The notes beneath the pieces were generated by a model. The model saw only the letters and a program-made list of their open reading frames with translations. It was not told the origin of the DNA and did no database searches. Below, piece by piece: positions 43,424 through 53,227 of a DNA stretch of 64,000 bases (position 1 is its first letter; each line of letters begins with the position of its first letter). The position numbers and the translations under genes were made by a program. Origin of the DNA: Novosphingobium sp. ZN18A2 (GTDB lineage: Bacteria > Pseudomonadota > Alphaproteobacteria > Sphingomonadales > Sphingomonadaceae). Location of the stretch: positions 2,852,001 through 2,916,000 of the forward strand of contig NZ_CP136651.1 of assembly GCF_036784765.1 (NCBI RefSeq), written 5' to 3'.

Positions 43424-44881
43424 TCAGCCTTCCAGGTTGTCGCGCACGAACTGGTCGAGCACGCGCACGCCAAAGCCGGTCGCGCCCTTGTCCCAGGTGG
43501 CGCCGGGCTTGTCGCTCCACGCCATGCCCGCGATATCGAGGTGCGCCCACGGGGTGTCGTTCTCGATAAAGCGCTGCAGGAACTGGCCCGCCGTGATTGA
43601 CCCTGCAAAGCGCGGGCCAACGTTCTTCATGTCGGCAATCGGGCTGTCGAGCAGCTTGTCGTAAGCCGGCGAAAGCGGGAAGCGCCACAGCTTGTCCCCG
43701 CTCGCCTTGCCGGCGGATAGCAGCTTTTCGGCCAGATCGTCGTTGTTCGACATCAGCCCTGCGTGCTCATGCCCCAGCGCGACAATCATCGCGCCGGTCA
43801 GCGTGGCAAGGTCCACGATCTGCGCGGGCTTGTATTCCTTCTGCACCCAGCAGAGCGCATCGCACAGCACCAGCCGGCCTTCGGCGTCGGTGTTGATCAC
43901 CTCGATCGTCTGTCCGGACATGGAGGTAACAACGTCACCGGGACGCTGGGCATTGCCGTCCGGCATGTTCTCTACCAGGCCGCAAACGCCGATCACGTCT
44001 GCCCTGGCCTTGCGCTTTGCAAGAGCAAGCATCGCGCCCGCAACGGCGCCCGCGCCGCCCATGTCCCACTTCATGTCTTCCATGCCCGCCGGCGGCTTCA
44101 GGCTGATGCCGCCGGTGTCGAACGTCACCCCCTTGCCGACAAAGGCGGTGGGCTTCGATACGTTCGCCCCGTTCCAGCGCATGGCAAGCAGGCGCGGTTC
44201 GCGCACCGAACCCTGCGAAACGCCCAGCAGCGCGCCCATGCCAAGGTCGGCCATCGCCGCCCTGTCCAGCACCACGAACTCGATCCCCGTGCCTTCCATT
44301 CGCTCCTTGCAACGCGCGACGAAGCTTTCGGGATAGATCACGTTGGCCGGTTCGGTAACGAGTTCACGCGTCAGCGCCACGCCCGCCGCCACGGCCGAGG
44401 CATCGGTCCACGCCGCTTCGGTGCCTTCGGGCACGCCGACCGCGACGATTTCGGCAAGGGAGGGCTTCTGCTCGTCCTTCAGCTTCGTGCGATAGACGTC
44501 GTGCCTCCAGCCGCGCAGCGTGGCGCCCAGCAGCACGGCGGCAACGTCTTGCGCGGAAAGGCCCGATCCGGTGAAATCGATGGCCATCGCCGTTTCGCCG
44601 GACGTCAGGTATTTCGCGGTAAGCGCCGCGCCGGCCTTTTCCAGCGCCGCGCCGCGGCCATCGCTCTTGCCTTCACCGAACCCGGCATAGGCGGTGCGCA
44701 CAAAGGCGTCTCCCTCACCCGAAAAGGTTTCGAACACCTGGCCGGTCTTGCCGCTGAAACGCGCGGCTTTCGCGGCTTCTGCCACAGCAGCTGGCGTGGC
44801 TTCGGGCAGCGCGCCCTGCGCGACGACGCGGGCGACAAGGCGGGGGCGGGACGCGTCGGCAGCGCGGAAAATCACGTTCAT
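43424..44881 (-). CDS. pepA: Leucyl aminopeptidase (M17)
   Basis: A 485-residue cytosolic metallo-aminopeptidase that releases N-terminal residues from peptides. The M17 signature NTDAEGRL is at 329-336. Metal and catalytic Lys segments VGKGVTFDTGGISLKP and DMGGAGAV are intact, and the oligomerisation/catalytic loop GAMIVALGHEHAGLMSNND follows. AGGAGCT lies upstream of the ATG at 44881. The gene is divergent from lptD (about 100 bp shared promoter region) and leads into holC. Confidence 0.96.
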   Translation of the reverse strand: MNVIFRAADASRPRLVARVVAQGALPEATPAAVAEAAKAARFSGKTGQVFETFSGEGDAFVRTAYAGFGEGKSDGRGAALEKAGAALTAKYLTSGETAMAIDFTGSGLSAQDVAAVLLGATLRGWRHDVYRTKLKDEQKPSLAEIVAVGVPEGTEAAWTDASAVAAGVALTRELVTEPANVIYPESFVARCKERMEGTGIEFVVLDRAAMADLGMGALLGVSQGSVREPRLLAMRWNGANVSKPTAFVGKGVTFDTGGISLKPPAGMEDMKWDMGGAGAVAGAMLALAKRKARADVIGVCGLVENMPDGNAQRPGDVVTSMSGQTIEVINTDAEGRLVLCDALCWVQKEYKPAQIVDLATLTGAMIVALGHEHAGLMSNNDDLAEKLLSAGKASGDKLWRFPLSPAYDKLLDSPIADMKNVGPRFAGSITAGQFLQRFIENDTPWAHLDIAGMAWSDKPGATWDKGATGFGVRVLDQFVRDNLEG

Positions 44882-44982
44882 GAAAAGCTCCTGTCGGAAA
44901 GGTGCAACGCTCTGGCGGTCGATACGCCGGTGCGAAAATTGTGGGTTTGCAGTTAAGGCGCGCCGGTGCGATAGGCAAGCGC

Positions 44983-47295
44983 ATGCAACCCGCAAGGCGG
45001 CTGATGCCGCAAGCCTTTTGTCGATGCTTGCGTTCCCGCCGGCTGCTCGCGGGGACGACTTTGCTTGCGCTTGTCGCCCTGCCGCAGGCCGCCGTGCACG
45101 CACAGGACGCAGGGAATGCGCCGGCCCAGAACGCGCCAAGTGATGCCGCGCCCGGGCCGGATGGACAGGCCGCCGGGGAAAAGCAGCAGGTCCAGTTCGA
45201 GGCGGACCAGGTCGAATACGACAGCAAGAATGACACGATTACCGCCACCGGCGCGGTGGTGCTCCACCGTGGCGACCAGTCGGTGCGCGCCGATTCCGCG
45301 GTTTACGACCGCAAGACGGGCAAGATCGTCGCCACCGGGCACATCCGCCTGGTCGATGAGAACGGGAATGTCGCCTATTCCGACCGGGTCGAACTGACCG
45401 ACGAGCTGAAGGCCGGGATGATCGAAAACATGCTGCTGGTCCTGCGCGAAGGCGGCAGGCTGGCGGCAAGCGGTGGCGAGCGCGAGGACGACGGGATGAT
45501 CGTTCTCAACAACGCGGCCTACACCGCCTGTTCTGTGCAGGAAAACAACGGCTGCCCGCACCGGCCCAGCTGGCGCATCACGGCGGCAAGGGTCATGATC
45601 GATCCCAGGGACAAACGGGTTCATTTCAAGGGTGGGGTGTTCCACCTTTTCGGCGTGCCGGTCCTGCCGCTGCCGGGCATCAGCCTGACGACAGACAATC
45701 GCGGCGAAAGCGGGTTGCTGCTGCCCGACTTCCGCCTTTCCGCGTCGAACGGCATCGAACTGAGCGATACCTATTATTTCCGCTTTGCCGACAACCGCGA
45801 CCTGTCGCTGACGGGTTACGTGTTTTCCGATGCGCTGCCGATGGTTTCCGGGCAATACCGCCAGCTGACGGGGAACGGCGCCTTCCAGATCGGCGGCTAT
45901 CTTACGCAAAGCCGACGCATACCGCTCAGCACGTCCGGCACGCTCGCCAATTCGCAGCTGGACCTGCGCGGCTATCTGGAAACGAACGGCCGCTTTCAGT
46001 TCGACCGGCACTGGAGCCTCACCTTCTCTGGCCGGATCAGCACCGACCGCACATTCCTGCGCCGGTATGACATCAATCGCGACGACCGGCTGCGTTCCAC
46101 CTTCAACCTGGAACGGATCGGCAAGGACAGCTATTTCAGTCTGGCCGGCTGGGCCACGCAGACGCTGCGCGTGGGCGATGCGCAGGGGCTTGTGCCGATC
46201 GCGCTGCCGGTGATGGACTGGCGTCGGCGCTTCACCAACATTCCCGGCGTGGGCGGAAAGCTTGAGCTGCAGCTTAACACGCTGGCGATCACGCGCACCG
46301 GCGGGCAGGACACGCAGCGCGCTTTCGCCAAGGCGCAGTGGGACTTGCGCACCATAACATCCGGCGGCCAGCTTGTGACGCTGACCGCGCTGGTGCGGGG
46401 CGACGCCTATCATTCCGACCAGAACGCGCTGACCACCAATGCGCTCTATCGCGGCGAAACGGGCTGGCAGGGGCGCGGTTTCGCGCTGGCCGCGCTGGAC
46501 GTGCAATGGCCGCTGGTGGGCAAGCTGCTGGGCGGCACGCAAGTGCTGACACCGCACGTGCAGATCGTGGCCAGCCCGCACGTCCGCAACCTGACCATTC
46601 CCAACGAGGATTCGCGCGCGGTTGATCTTGAGGACACCAACCTCTTCTCGCTCAACCGCTTTCCCGGATACGACCGGATAGAGGACGGGGTGCGTTTCAC
46701 CTACGGGTTCGACTGGCAGCTTGACCGGCCGGGATGGCGCGTGATGTCGACCATCGGGCAAAGCTATCGCCTGTCCAGCCAGAACGCGCTTATTCCCGAC
46801 GGCACCGGCCTTTCCACGCGCCAGTCCGATATCGTGGGGCGGACGGAACTGCGCTTCAGGGATATCGTCAAGTTCACGTGGCGCTACCGGCTGGACAAGG
46901 GCAACCTTGCGCTGCGCCGGAACGAGGTGGACGCGACCATCGGCAACCACCGCACTTATGCGGAAATCGGCTATCTCGACCTCAACCGCAATATCGACCC
47001 CGCGTTCGAGGACTTGCAGGACCGGCAGGAACTGCGCGCCGCCGGGCGCGTGCAGTTCGCCAAATACTGGTCGGTGTTCGGCTCCGCGGTCATCAACCTT
47101 ACGAACGACCCGACCAATCCCACGCTCAACGGCGACGGATTCCAGATGCTGCGCCACCGCCTTGGCATCGCCTATACCGACGATTGCCTGGACATCGGCT
47201 TCACCTGGCGCCGCGACTATGTGACGACGGGCGACGCATCGCGCGGCAACGTGTTCCAGGTGACGCTGGCGCTGCGCAATCTTGGCGTGCGCTAG
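44983..47295 (+). CDS. lptD: LPS-assembly protein LptD
   Basis: LptD inserts lipopolysaccharide into the outer leaflet with LptE. The 770-residue precursor has a signal peptide (cleavage near VHAQ, about residue 40), an OstA/LptA-like jellyroll (VQFEADQVEYDSKNDTITATG; GHIRLVDENGNVAYSDRVELT), then the barrel domain (about 250 to the end). Cysteines are few: the pair in TACSVQENNGC and one in DDCLDIGF. ATG at 44983 is used, and 45004 is a possible shorter start. It heads lptD-surA-pdxA-rsmA. Confidence 0.95.
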   Translation: MQPARRLMPQAFCRCLRSRRLLAGTTLLALVALPQAAVHAQDAGNAPAQNAPSDAAPGPDGQAAGEKQQVQFEADQVEYDSKNDTITATGAVVLHRGDQSVRADSAVYDRKTGKIVATGHIRLVDENGNVAYSDRVELTDELKAGMIENMLLVLREGGRLAASGGEREDDGMIVLNNAAYTACSVQENNGCPHRPSWRITAARVMIDPRDKRVHFKGGVFHLFGVPVLPLPGISLTTDNRGESGLLLPDFRLSASNGIELSDTYYFRFADNRDLSLTGYVFSDALPMVSGQYRQLTGNGAFQIGGYLTQSRRIPLSTSGTLANSQLDLRGYLETNGRFQFDRHWSLTFSGRISTDRTFLRRYDINRDDRLRSTFNLERIGKDSYFSLAGWATQTLRVGDAQGLVPIALPVMDWRRRFTNIPGVGGKLELQLNTLAITRTGGQDTQRAFAKAQWDLRTITSGGQLVTLTALVRGDAYHSDQNALTTNALYRGETGWQGRGFALAALDVQWPLVGKLLGGTQVLTPHVQIVASPHVRNLTIPNEDSRAVDLEDTNLFSLNRFPGYDRIEDGVRFTYGFDWQLDRPGWRVMSTIGQSYRLSSQNALIPDGTGLSTRQSDIVGRTELRFRDIVKFTWRYRLDKGNLALRRNEVDATIGNHRTYAEIGYLDLNRNIDPAFEDLQDRQELRAAGRVQFAKYWSVFGSAVINLTNDPTNPTLNGDGFQMLRHRLGIAYTDDCLDIGFTWRRDYVTTGDASRGNVFQVTLALRNLGVR

Positions 47296-47449
47296 GCGGC
47301 ACGCGCGCATTGGACGAGCATCTTTCCACAGCGCCCCAAACCCGCTATCGACCGCGCCACTCAGCTTGGGTTAAGCCGTCCCCTGCGATGGCGCTGCCGG
47401 ATTCCGGGCGCTTGCCATGCGCCAGATGTGACAGGACTTTCCTACTGCC

Positions 47450-48826
47450 ATGATGCTTGCCAAACGCTTCAATTCCCCGACACTTCGTGGCGCGATCGCG
47501 GCGGCGGCGGTGTTCGCCCTGCCGGTTTCGGCCATCGCGCAGATTGCAGGCGAGGAACCGGCGGCACCGGATGAATCGTCGACCGCCGGCCTGAACCTGC
47601 CCGCCAATCCGCAGATTCTGGGACATAACGACCCCAACCACCGCAAGGCCACGGCCAAGGTCAACGGCGAAGTGATTACCGGGACCGACGTCGACCAGCG
47701 GCTGGCGCTGATCGTCGCGGCCAACAAGGGCAAGATCTCGCCCGACGAACTGCAGCGCCTGCGCCTGCAGGTGCTGCGCAACCTGATCGACGAGACGCTG
47801 GAAATCCAGGAAGCCAAGGCGTCCGACGTCGAAGTCAGCAACGCGGAAGTCGACGATACCTATAACCGCGTGGCGCAGCAGAACTTCGGCAAGACGCCCA
47901 AGGAACTGGCCGATTACCTTGCCACCATCGGATCGTCGCCCGCGTCGCTGAAGCGGCAGATCAAGGGCGAAATGTCGTGGCAGCGCCTGCTGCGGCGCAA
48001 CGTGGCGCCCTTCATCAACGTGTCCGAAGAAGAAGTGCGCGAGGTGATGGACCGGCTGAAGGCCGCGAAGGGCACCGAGGAATATCGCATCGGCGAAATC
48101 TTCCTGTCCGCCAACGACGTGAACCAGCAGCAGGTCCAGGCCAACGCGCAGCAGATCGTCGACCAGATCAAGAAGGGCGGCAGCTTCGTTGCCTATGCCC
48201 GCCAGTATTCGCAGGCGTCCACCGCGGCGGTTGGCGGCGACCTGGGCTGGATCCGCCTTGCGCAGCTTCCGCCCGAACTCGCCAATATCGCCAAGGGCAT
48301 GCAGGCCGGCCAGCTGGTCGGCCCGGTGCCGGTACGCGGCGGATACGATATCCTTTACATGATCGACAAGCGTCAGGTGCTGACCGCCGACCCGCGCGAC
48401 GCGGTGCTGAGCCTGAAGCAGATCTCTCTCGATTTCCCCGCGGATACGGACCAGCAGGACGCGGCGAAGAAGGTGCAGCTTTTCACCAAGACCGTGCAAT
48501 CCATCAAGGGTTGCGGCGAAGCCGATGCCGCCGCGCAGTCCATCGGCGCGACCGTGGTGGAAAACGATCAGGTGAAGGCGCGCGACCTGCCCGGCCCGCT
48601 GCAGGAAGCCGTGCTCAGCCTCAATGTCGGACAGGCGACCCCTCCGTTCGGTTCGCTGAAGGAAGGTGTGCGCGTGCTGATGCTGTGCGGCCGTGACGAT
48701 CCCAAGGTCGACGACGGTCCCAGTTTCGACCAGATGATGAGCAAGATGGAAGACGACCGCATCAACAAGCGCGCGCAGACCTATCTGCGCGACCTTCGCC
48801 GCGATGCCGTGATCGAATACGACTGA
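47450..48826 (+). CDS. surA: Periplasmic peptidyl-prolyl isomerase SurA
   Basis: A 458-residue outer-membrane protein chaperone. A signal peptide (cleavage after ISAIAQ, near 30) is followed by a SurA N-terminal region (AKVNGEVITGTDVDQRLALIVAAN), a parvulin domain (EEYRIGEIFLSAND ... YSQASTAAVGGDLGWIRLAQLPPE) and a second, degenerate one (AVLSLKQISLDFPADTDQQ). Helping LptD fold is a known SurA role and fits the gene order. ATG at 47450 is followed directly by another ATG. The 154-bp gap after lptD may hold its own promoter. Confidence 0.95.
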   Translation: MMLAKRFNSPTLRGAIAAAAVFALPVSAIAQIAGEEPAAPDESSTAGLNLPANPQILGHNDPNHRKATAKVNGEVITGTDVDQRLALIVAANKGKISPDELQRLRLQVLRNLIDETLEIQEAKASDVEVSNAEVDDTYNRVAQQNFGKTPKELADYLATIGSSPASLKRQIKGEMSWQRLLRRNVAPFINVSEEEVREVMDRLKAAKGTEEYRIGEIFLSANDVNQQQVQANAQQIVDQIKKGGSFVAYARQYSQASTAAVGGDLGWIRLAQLPPELANIAKGMQAGQLVGPVPVRGGYDILYMIDKRQVLTADPRDAVLSLKQISLDFPADTDQQDAAKKVQLFTKTVQSIKGCGEADAAAQSIGATVVENDQVKARDLPGPLQEAVLSLNVGQATPPFGSLKEGVRVLMLCGRDDPKVDDGPSFDQMMSKMEDDRINKRAQTYLRDLRRDAVIEYD

Positions 48827-48887
48827 CGCGTTTACGGGCCGTCATTTGCCGCGGCCCGGTGCGGGCCTATAACTTCGGGGCCGGACC

Positions 48888-49895
48888 ATGACTTGCGCCG
48901 CACCCATTGTTGCCTCGCTGGGCGATCCGGCCGGTATCGGCCCCGAACTGCTGTGCGCGGCGTGGGCGGCAAGGCGTGCGGAACACCTGGCTCCATTCTT
49001 CGTCGTGGGCAGCCGTGCCTTGCTGGAAGCCGCCGCGCGGCAGCGCGGGCTGGACGTGCCGGTGCGCACGATTGACGTCCCCGCCGACGCCGCCGCCTGT
49101 TTCGACAGCGCGCTGCCCGTGCTCGATATCGGCACGCTGGACTATACGCCGGGCGACCCGTCGGACGCGGGCGCGCAGATGGCCATGCGCTCGCTGGAAA
49201 TGGCGACTGGCCTTGCGCGCAACGGCGCGGCCTGCGCCGTGATGACGGCGCCCATCGCCAAGGCGCGCCTTGCCCGCGTCGGCTTCAGCCAGCCCGGCCA
49301 GACCGAATACCTGGCGGAAGCCTGCGGCATCCTGCCGCGCAACGCGGTGATGATGCTGGCGGGTCCAAGCCTGCGCGTGGTGCCGGTTACGGTCCACGTT
49401 GCACTGCGCGACGTGCCCGGCCTGCTGACGGTCGAGCTGATCCGGACGCGCGCGACCATCGCGGCCAATGCCCTGGCGCGCGATTTCGGCATCACCCGCC
49501 CTCGACTTGCGGTGGCCGGACTGAACCCCCATGCGGGCGAGGACGGACGAATGGGGCGCGAGGACATGGAAATCGTCGCCCCCGCGGTGGAGGCACTTCG
49601 CACGGCGGGGATCGACGCGGTTGGCCCCCTTCCCGCCGATACGATGTTCCACGCCGAAGCGCGCGCCCGGTATGACGTGGCGATCTGCATGTATCACGAT
49701 CAGGCGCTGGTGCCGCTGAAGGCGCTCGATTTCGATCGCGGCGTCAACGTGACGCTGGGCCTGCCGATCGTGCGCACCTCTCCCGATCACGGCACCGCCT
49801 TTGCCATTGCGGGAACCGGGGAAGCGCGCGAGGGGGCCACCATTGCCGCGCTGCGCATGGCGGGCGAATGCGCCGCGCGGCGGGCCGATGCCTGA
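48888..49895 (+). CDS. pdxA: 4-hydroxythreonine-4-phosphate dehydrogenase
   Basis: PdxA oxidises 4-phosphohydroxythreonine in pyridoxal-phosphate synthesis. The 335-residue protein has the opening [41 protein letters not shown], the metal-binding [17 protein letters not shown] and [14 protein letters not shown], and [24 protein letters not shown]. It overlaps rsmA by eight bases, a conserved coupling with no known biochemical logic. Confidence 0.96.
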   Translation: MTCAAPIVASLGDPAGIGPELLCAAWAARRAEHLAPFFVVGSRALLEAAARQRGLDVPVRTIDVPADAAACFDSALPVLDIGTLDYTPGDPSDAGAQMAMRSLEMATGLARNGAACAVMTAPIAKARLARVGFSQPGQTEYLAEACGILPRNAVMMLAGPSLRVVPVTVHVALRDVPGLLTVELIRTRATIAANALARDFGITRPRLAVAGLNPHAGEDGRMGREDMEIVAPAVEALRTAGIDAVGPLPADTMFHAEARARYDVAICMYHDQALVPLKALDFDRGVNVTLGLPIVRTSPDHGTAFAIAGTGEAREGATIAALRMAGECAARRADA

Positions 49896-50703
49896 TCTTC
49901 CCCCGCTGCGCGAAGTCGTTGCCCGGCACGGCCTTTCCGCATCGAAGGCACTGGGCCAGAACTTCCTGTTCGACGAACACCTGCTGGACCGGATTGCCGC
50001 GGTTCCCGGCAAGCTGGAAGGGCAGGACGTGCTGGAAGTCGGCCCCGGCCCCGGCGGCCTGACCCGCGCCCTGCTGCGCGCGGGGGCGAACGTAACGGCG
50101 ATAGAGATGGACCGTCGCTGCCTGCCCGCGCTTGCCGAACTGGGTGAAACCTTTCCCGGCAGGCTGCGCGTGATCGAAGGCGACGCGATGAAGGTGGACC
50201 CGGGTTTCGCCGGCCCGTTCCACGTCGTCGCCAACCTGCCCTACAACGTGGGCACCGCGCTGTTCACCGGCTGGCTTTCGGGAGAGGAATGGCCGCCGCA
50301 ATGGTCCAGCCTTACCCTGATGTTCCAGCAAGAGGTGGCGCAGCGTATCGTCGCCGCGCCCGGCACCGGCGCCTATGGCCGCCTTGCCGTCCTTGCCCAG
50401 TGGCGCAGCACGGCAAGGCTGGCGATGAAAGTGCATCGCAGCGCCTTCACCCCGCCGCCCAAGGTGATGAGCGCGATTGTCCACGTGACCCCGGCCGCCA
50501 TGCCCGAGGGCGTTTCCGCGCGGATGCTGGAACGGGTCACAGAAGCCGCCTTCGGACAGCGCCGCAAGATGCTGCGCCAGAGCCTGAAGGGCCTGCCCGG
50601 CGCGCTGGATGCGCTGGAAGCGCTGGCCATCGACCCGCAGCGCCGGGCAGAGACGCTGGACGTGGGCGAATTCGTGGCCATCGCGCGCGCGCTTACGCGC
50701 TGA
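49888..50703 (+). CDS. rsmA: 16S rRNA dimethyladenosine transferase
   Basis: RsmA (KsgA) dimethylates A1518 and A1519 of 16S rRNA late in 30S assembly. The 271-residue protein has [21 protein letters not shown] motif [17 protein letters not shown], acidic motif [10 protein letters not shown], and catalytic motif [16 protein letters not shown]. The ATG at 49888 overlaps pdxA by eight bases. The upstream frame is pdxA in another register. Last gene of the lptD cluster. Confidence 0.96.
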   Translation: MPDLPPLREVVARHGLSASKALGQNFLFDEHLLDRIAAVPGKLEGQDVLEVGPGPGGLTRALLRAGANVTAIEMDRRCLPALAELGETFPGRLRVIEGDAMKVDPGFAGPFHVVANLPYNVGTALFTGWLSGEEWPPQWSSLTLMFQQEVAQRIVAAPGTGAYGRLAVLAQWRSTARLAMKVHRSAFTPPPKVMSAIVHVTPAAMPEGVSARMLERVTEAAFGQRRKMLRQSLKGLPGALDALEALAIDPQRRAETLDVGEFVAIARALTR

Positions 50704-50775
50704 CGCAGGCTTGCCAGCCTCCCGCAGTTGTAGCACCTTGCCGTCGACATCTGGCGGGGGAAAGGTCTGGCGGGC

Positions 50776-51546
50776 ATGGCCGAACAGGTATCGGTGGCAT
50801 CGGCAACCGTGGCGCGAGATTTGCGCATGGCCGATCTTCGTGCGGCACTGGCGGCTGGCTGGGGCGATTTTCTTGCCTGCCCCGCCTACGGGCTGTTCTT
50901 CGCCTCGATCTATGTGGTTTCGGGCCTGTTCCTCTACTTTGCGCTCGTCGTGCGCGGGCAGGTTGCCTGGCTGATACCGGCCGCCGCAGGATTCCCCTTG
51001 CTGGCACCGTTCGTCGCTGTCGGCCTTTACGAAGTCAGCCGCCGGCGCGAAGCGGGCTTGCCGCGTAGCTGGCGCGGCGTACTGGGCGCGCTGCGCGGGC
51101 GCGGAGACGACCAGTTGCTGATGATGGGCGGCTTCGTGTTCGTGGGCTTTACCTTCTGGATCATCCTTGCCCACGGTATCTTTGCGATCTTCCTGTCCGA
51201 ATCCGGCATGGGATCGGAATCGATCGCGTTCCTCTCCACGGGTGCGGGGATGATGATGCTGGCGGTAGGCGGCGCGGTAGGCGCGATGATGGCGCTGGTG
51301 TTCTATTCGGTTACGGTGATGAGCCTGCCGATGCTGGTCGACCGCGAAGTCGATTTCCTGACCGCGATCATCGTAAGCCTTGCCACGGTGCGGTCGAACC
51401 CGGTGGTCATGCTGGTGTGGGCGGCGATAATCGGCACGGTGCTGTTCGCCGCGATGATCCCCGCGTTCCTGGGCCTGCTGGTCGCACTGCCGGTTCTTGG
51501 CCACGCAACGTGGCACCTGTATCGCCGGGCCGTGCGAGAGCGCTGA
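50776..51546 (+). CDS. DUF2189 domain-containing membrane protein
   Basis: A 256-residue integral membrane protein with about six helices arranged in pairs (YGLFFASIYVVSGLFLYFAL; LIPAAAGFPLLAPFVAVGLYEVSRR; the long stretch from MMMLAVGGAVGAMMALVFYSVTVMSLPML). The segments SRRREAGLPRSW and PMLVDREVDFLTAIIVSLATVRSNP fit DUF2189. The function is unknown. It lies 72 bp after rsmA on the same strand and may be transcribed separately. Confidence 0.82.
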   Translation: MAEQVSVASATVARDLRMADLRAALAAGWGDFLACPAYGLFFASIYVVSGLFLYFALVVRGQVAWLIPAAAGFPLLAPFVAVGLYEVSRRREAGLPRSWRGVLGALRGRGDDQLLMMGGFVFVGFTFWIILAHGIFAIFLSESGMGSESIAFLSTGAGMMMLAVGGAVGAMMALVFYSVTVMSLPMLVDREVDFLTAIIVSLATVRSNPVVMLVWAAIIGTVLFAAMIPAFLGLLVALPVLGHATWHLYRRAVRER

Positions 51547-51657
51547 GTTTCCGGTGCATTCACCCTTTTTATCTTGCCAGCCTCGCGCAGTCACGGAAAT
51601 CAGGTTGATTCGCAAGCACTATGGTAGCGAGCCTGCCTTCAGGGCGCTTCGCGTAAT

Positions 51658-53091
51658 ATGACGAGCAACCTCGAACCTATGCGTCACCGCTCCACCTTTT
51701 TCCATGCGCTTGTCTCAGTTCTGGCAGTGATCGCAGCCTTGGCGCTGCAATGGTCGCGCCACGTCAATCACGATGTCGCCTACCTGACATGGGTTGCGGA
51801 CAAGGTGATGCACGGCGCGATTTTCGGCATCGACATCCGGGAGATCAACCCGCCGCTCAGCTTCATCTTATACTGGCCTGCGGCATGGCTGGCTCAGTGG
51901 TTCACTTACGATCTGGCCATCAAGGTCTGGATCGCTGGGATTGCACTGTTCTCACTGACCGTGCTGGAGAGAACGGCGCCGGAAGACCTGCGCCTGCCAC
52001 TGCTGATCGCGTTCGGTGCTTTCCTGGTGATGGGATACCCACGGGAATTCGGCCAGAGGGAAGAGATCGCGATGTTCCTCACCGCACCCTATGTCATCGG
52101 ACCGGCCGAAAGGCGCGGCTGGAACGTTGTAAGTGGAATCATGGCCGGCATCGCAGCCTGCATCAAACCGCATTTCCTGCTTGTGCCCGTGTTGCTGCTC
52201 GCACAGCGCAGAAGGATTAACGCTGCCGAATGGGCCTTGGCGTTGACCGGTTTTGCCTATGCGGTGCTGCTGATAATGTGCTTCAGGCCCTATCTCGAAG
52301 TGATGCTGCCAAGCGCTGTTGCAAGCTATTCCGGTGTCCAGCCGGCAGACGTCGGTTTCCAGCGGCTGGGCATGGCGACATGGTTCGTGATGCTGGCATT
52401 AGCGCTCGCGGTCATCGCGAGCGACGCCAAGGCGGTAAGCCTGGGCTTGGCGGCGTTGGGCTTTGCAGGCGCGGCGGCGCTGCAGGCCAAGCTCTTTCCG
52501 TATCACTTTCTTGCCGCCTGGGGGTTTGCGCTGGCCAGCCTTGTGGTGACGGCAGTTCGGCGCACCGGCATGATCAGGGCGATGGCTGGCGCCACCATTG
52601 CACTTGTTGCCGTCTATCTTGGCATCCTGATCGCATTGCCGTGGCAAAACGACATCGAGCGGCGTGAACGGGATATTCCCGTTCTCTTGCGCGAGATCGA
52701 CCGCGCCGACAGTTTTCTGGTGATTTCCGATTATCCCTATCCGGCCTTTCCCACCGCGATCTATACCCGAACACCTTATCTGGGATCGCAGGCATTCACT
52801 GGTGCGATTCCCAGCGTTGCGGCGCTGGAAACCGGCCAGGATCCTTCAATAGACCCGAAAGTGAAGGATCTGGCGCTTTACAATGCGCTGACAGACCTCA
52901 GGAAAAATCCGGACCTAGTGATTGTAAACGGGGACTGGAGCAGTTTTCCCGGCCTGAAGTCCCGGAATTTCGACGGGCTGAAATGGCTTAACCGGCACCC
53001 CGCCTTTCACCGACTCTGGAAAAATTATCACATCGAAAGGCGGATTGGCAATTGGACATTGTATCGCCGGGCGGTGATCGTCGGCGGCTGA
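51658..53091 (+). CDS. Polytopic membrane protein, GT-C glycosyltransferase-like
   Basis: A 477-residue protein with about ten membrane helices and a C-terminal soluble part of about 130 residues. The N-terminal loop WSRHVNHDVAYLTWVADKVMHGAIFGIDIREINPPLSFILYWP, with its Asp and Glu-Ile-Asn-Pro after helix one, matches the first periplasmic loop of GT-C enzymes that use polyprenyl-phosphate sugars. Codon use has more A/T-ending codons than its neighbours, which suggests horizontal origin. It stands alone, without other glycan genes. Sugar and acceptor are unknown. A second in-frame Met lies at 51679. Confidence 0.6.
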   Translation: MTSNLEPMRHRSTFFHALVSVLAVIAALALQWSRHVNHDVAYLTWVADKVMHGAIFGIDIREINPPLSFILYWPAAWLAQWFTYDLAIKVWIAGIALFSLTVLERTAPEDLRLPLLIAFGAFLVMGYPREFGQREEIAMFLTAPYVIGPAERRGWNVVSGIMAGIAACIKPHFLLVPVLLLAQRRRINAAEWALALTGFAYAVLLIMCFRPYLEVMLPSAVASYSGVQPADVGFQRLGMATWFVMLALALAVIASDAKAVSLGLAALGFAGAAALQAKLFPYHFLAAWGFALASLVVTAVRRTGMIRAMAGATIALVAVYLGILIALPWQNDIERRERDIPVLLREIDRADSFLVISDYPYPAFPTAIYTRTPYLGSQAFTGAIPSVAALETGQDPSIDPKVKDLALYNALTDLRKNPDLVIVNGDWSSFPGLKSRNFDGLKWLNRHPAFHRLWKNYHIERRIGNWTLYRRAVIVGG

Positions 53092-53227
53092 CGCTTGCGC
53101 TTCTTTTCGGAAATTTCAAATAAATTGCCAGCCATTTTTGCAGGTTTCCCGTTTGCAATCGCGCCTATCTTGAAGCGGAGACCTGAACCCATTCAAGGCC
53201 CGAATCCATTCCAGGACAGACTAGACC

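Noticed and set aside
44953..47310. 785-residue open frame antisense to lptD
   Set aside because: Long antisense frames are expected in GC-rich DNA. The plus strand encodes a complete LptD with a signal peptide and domain order.
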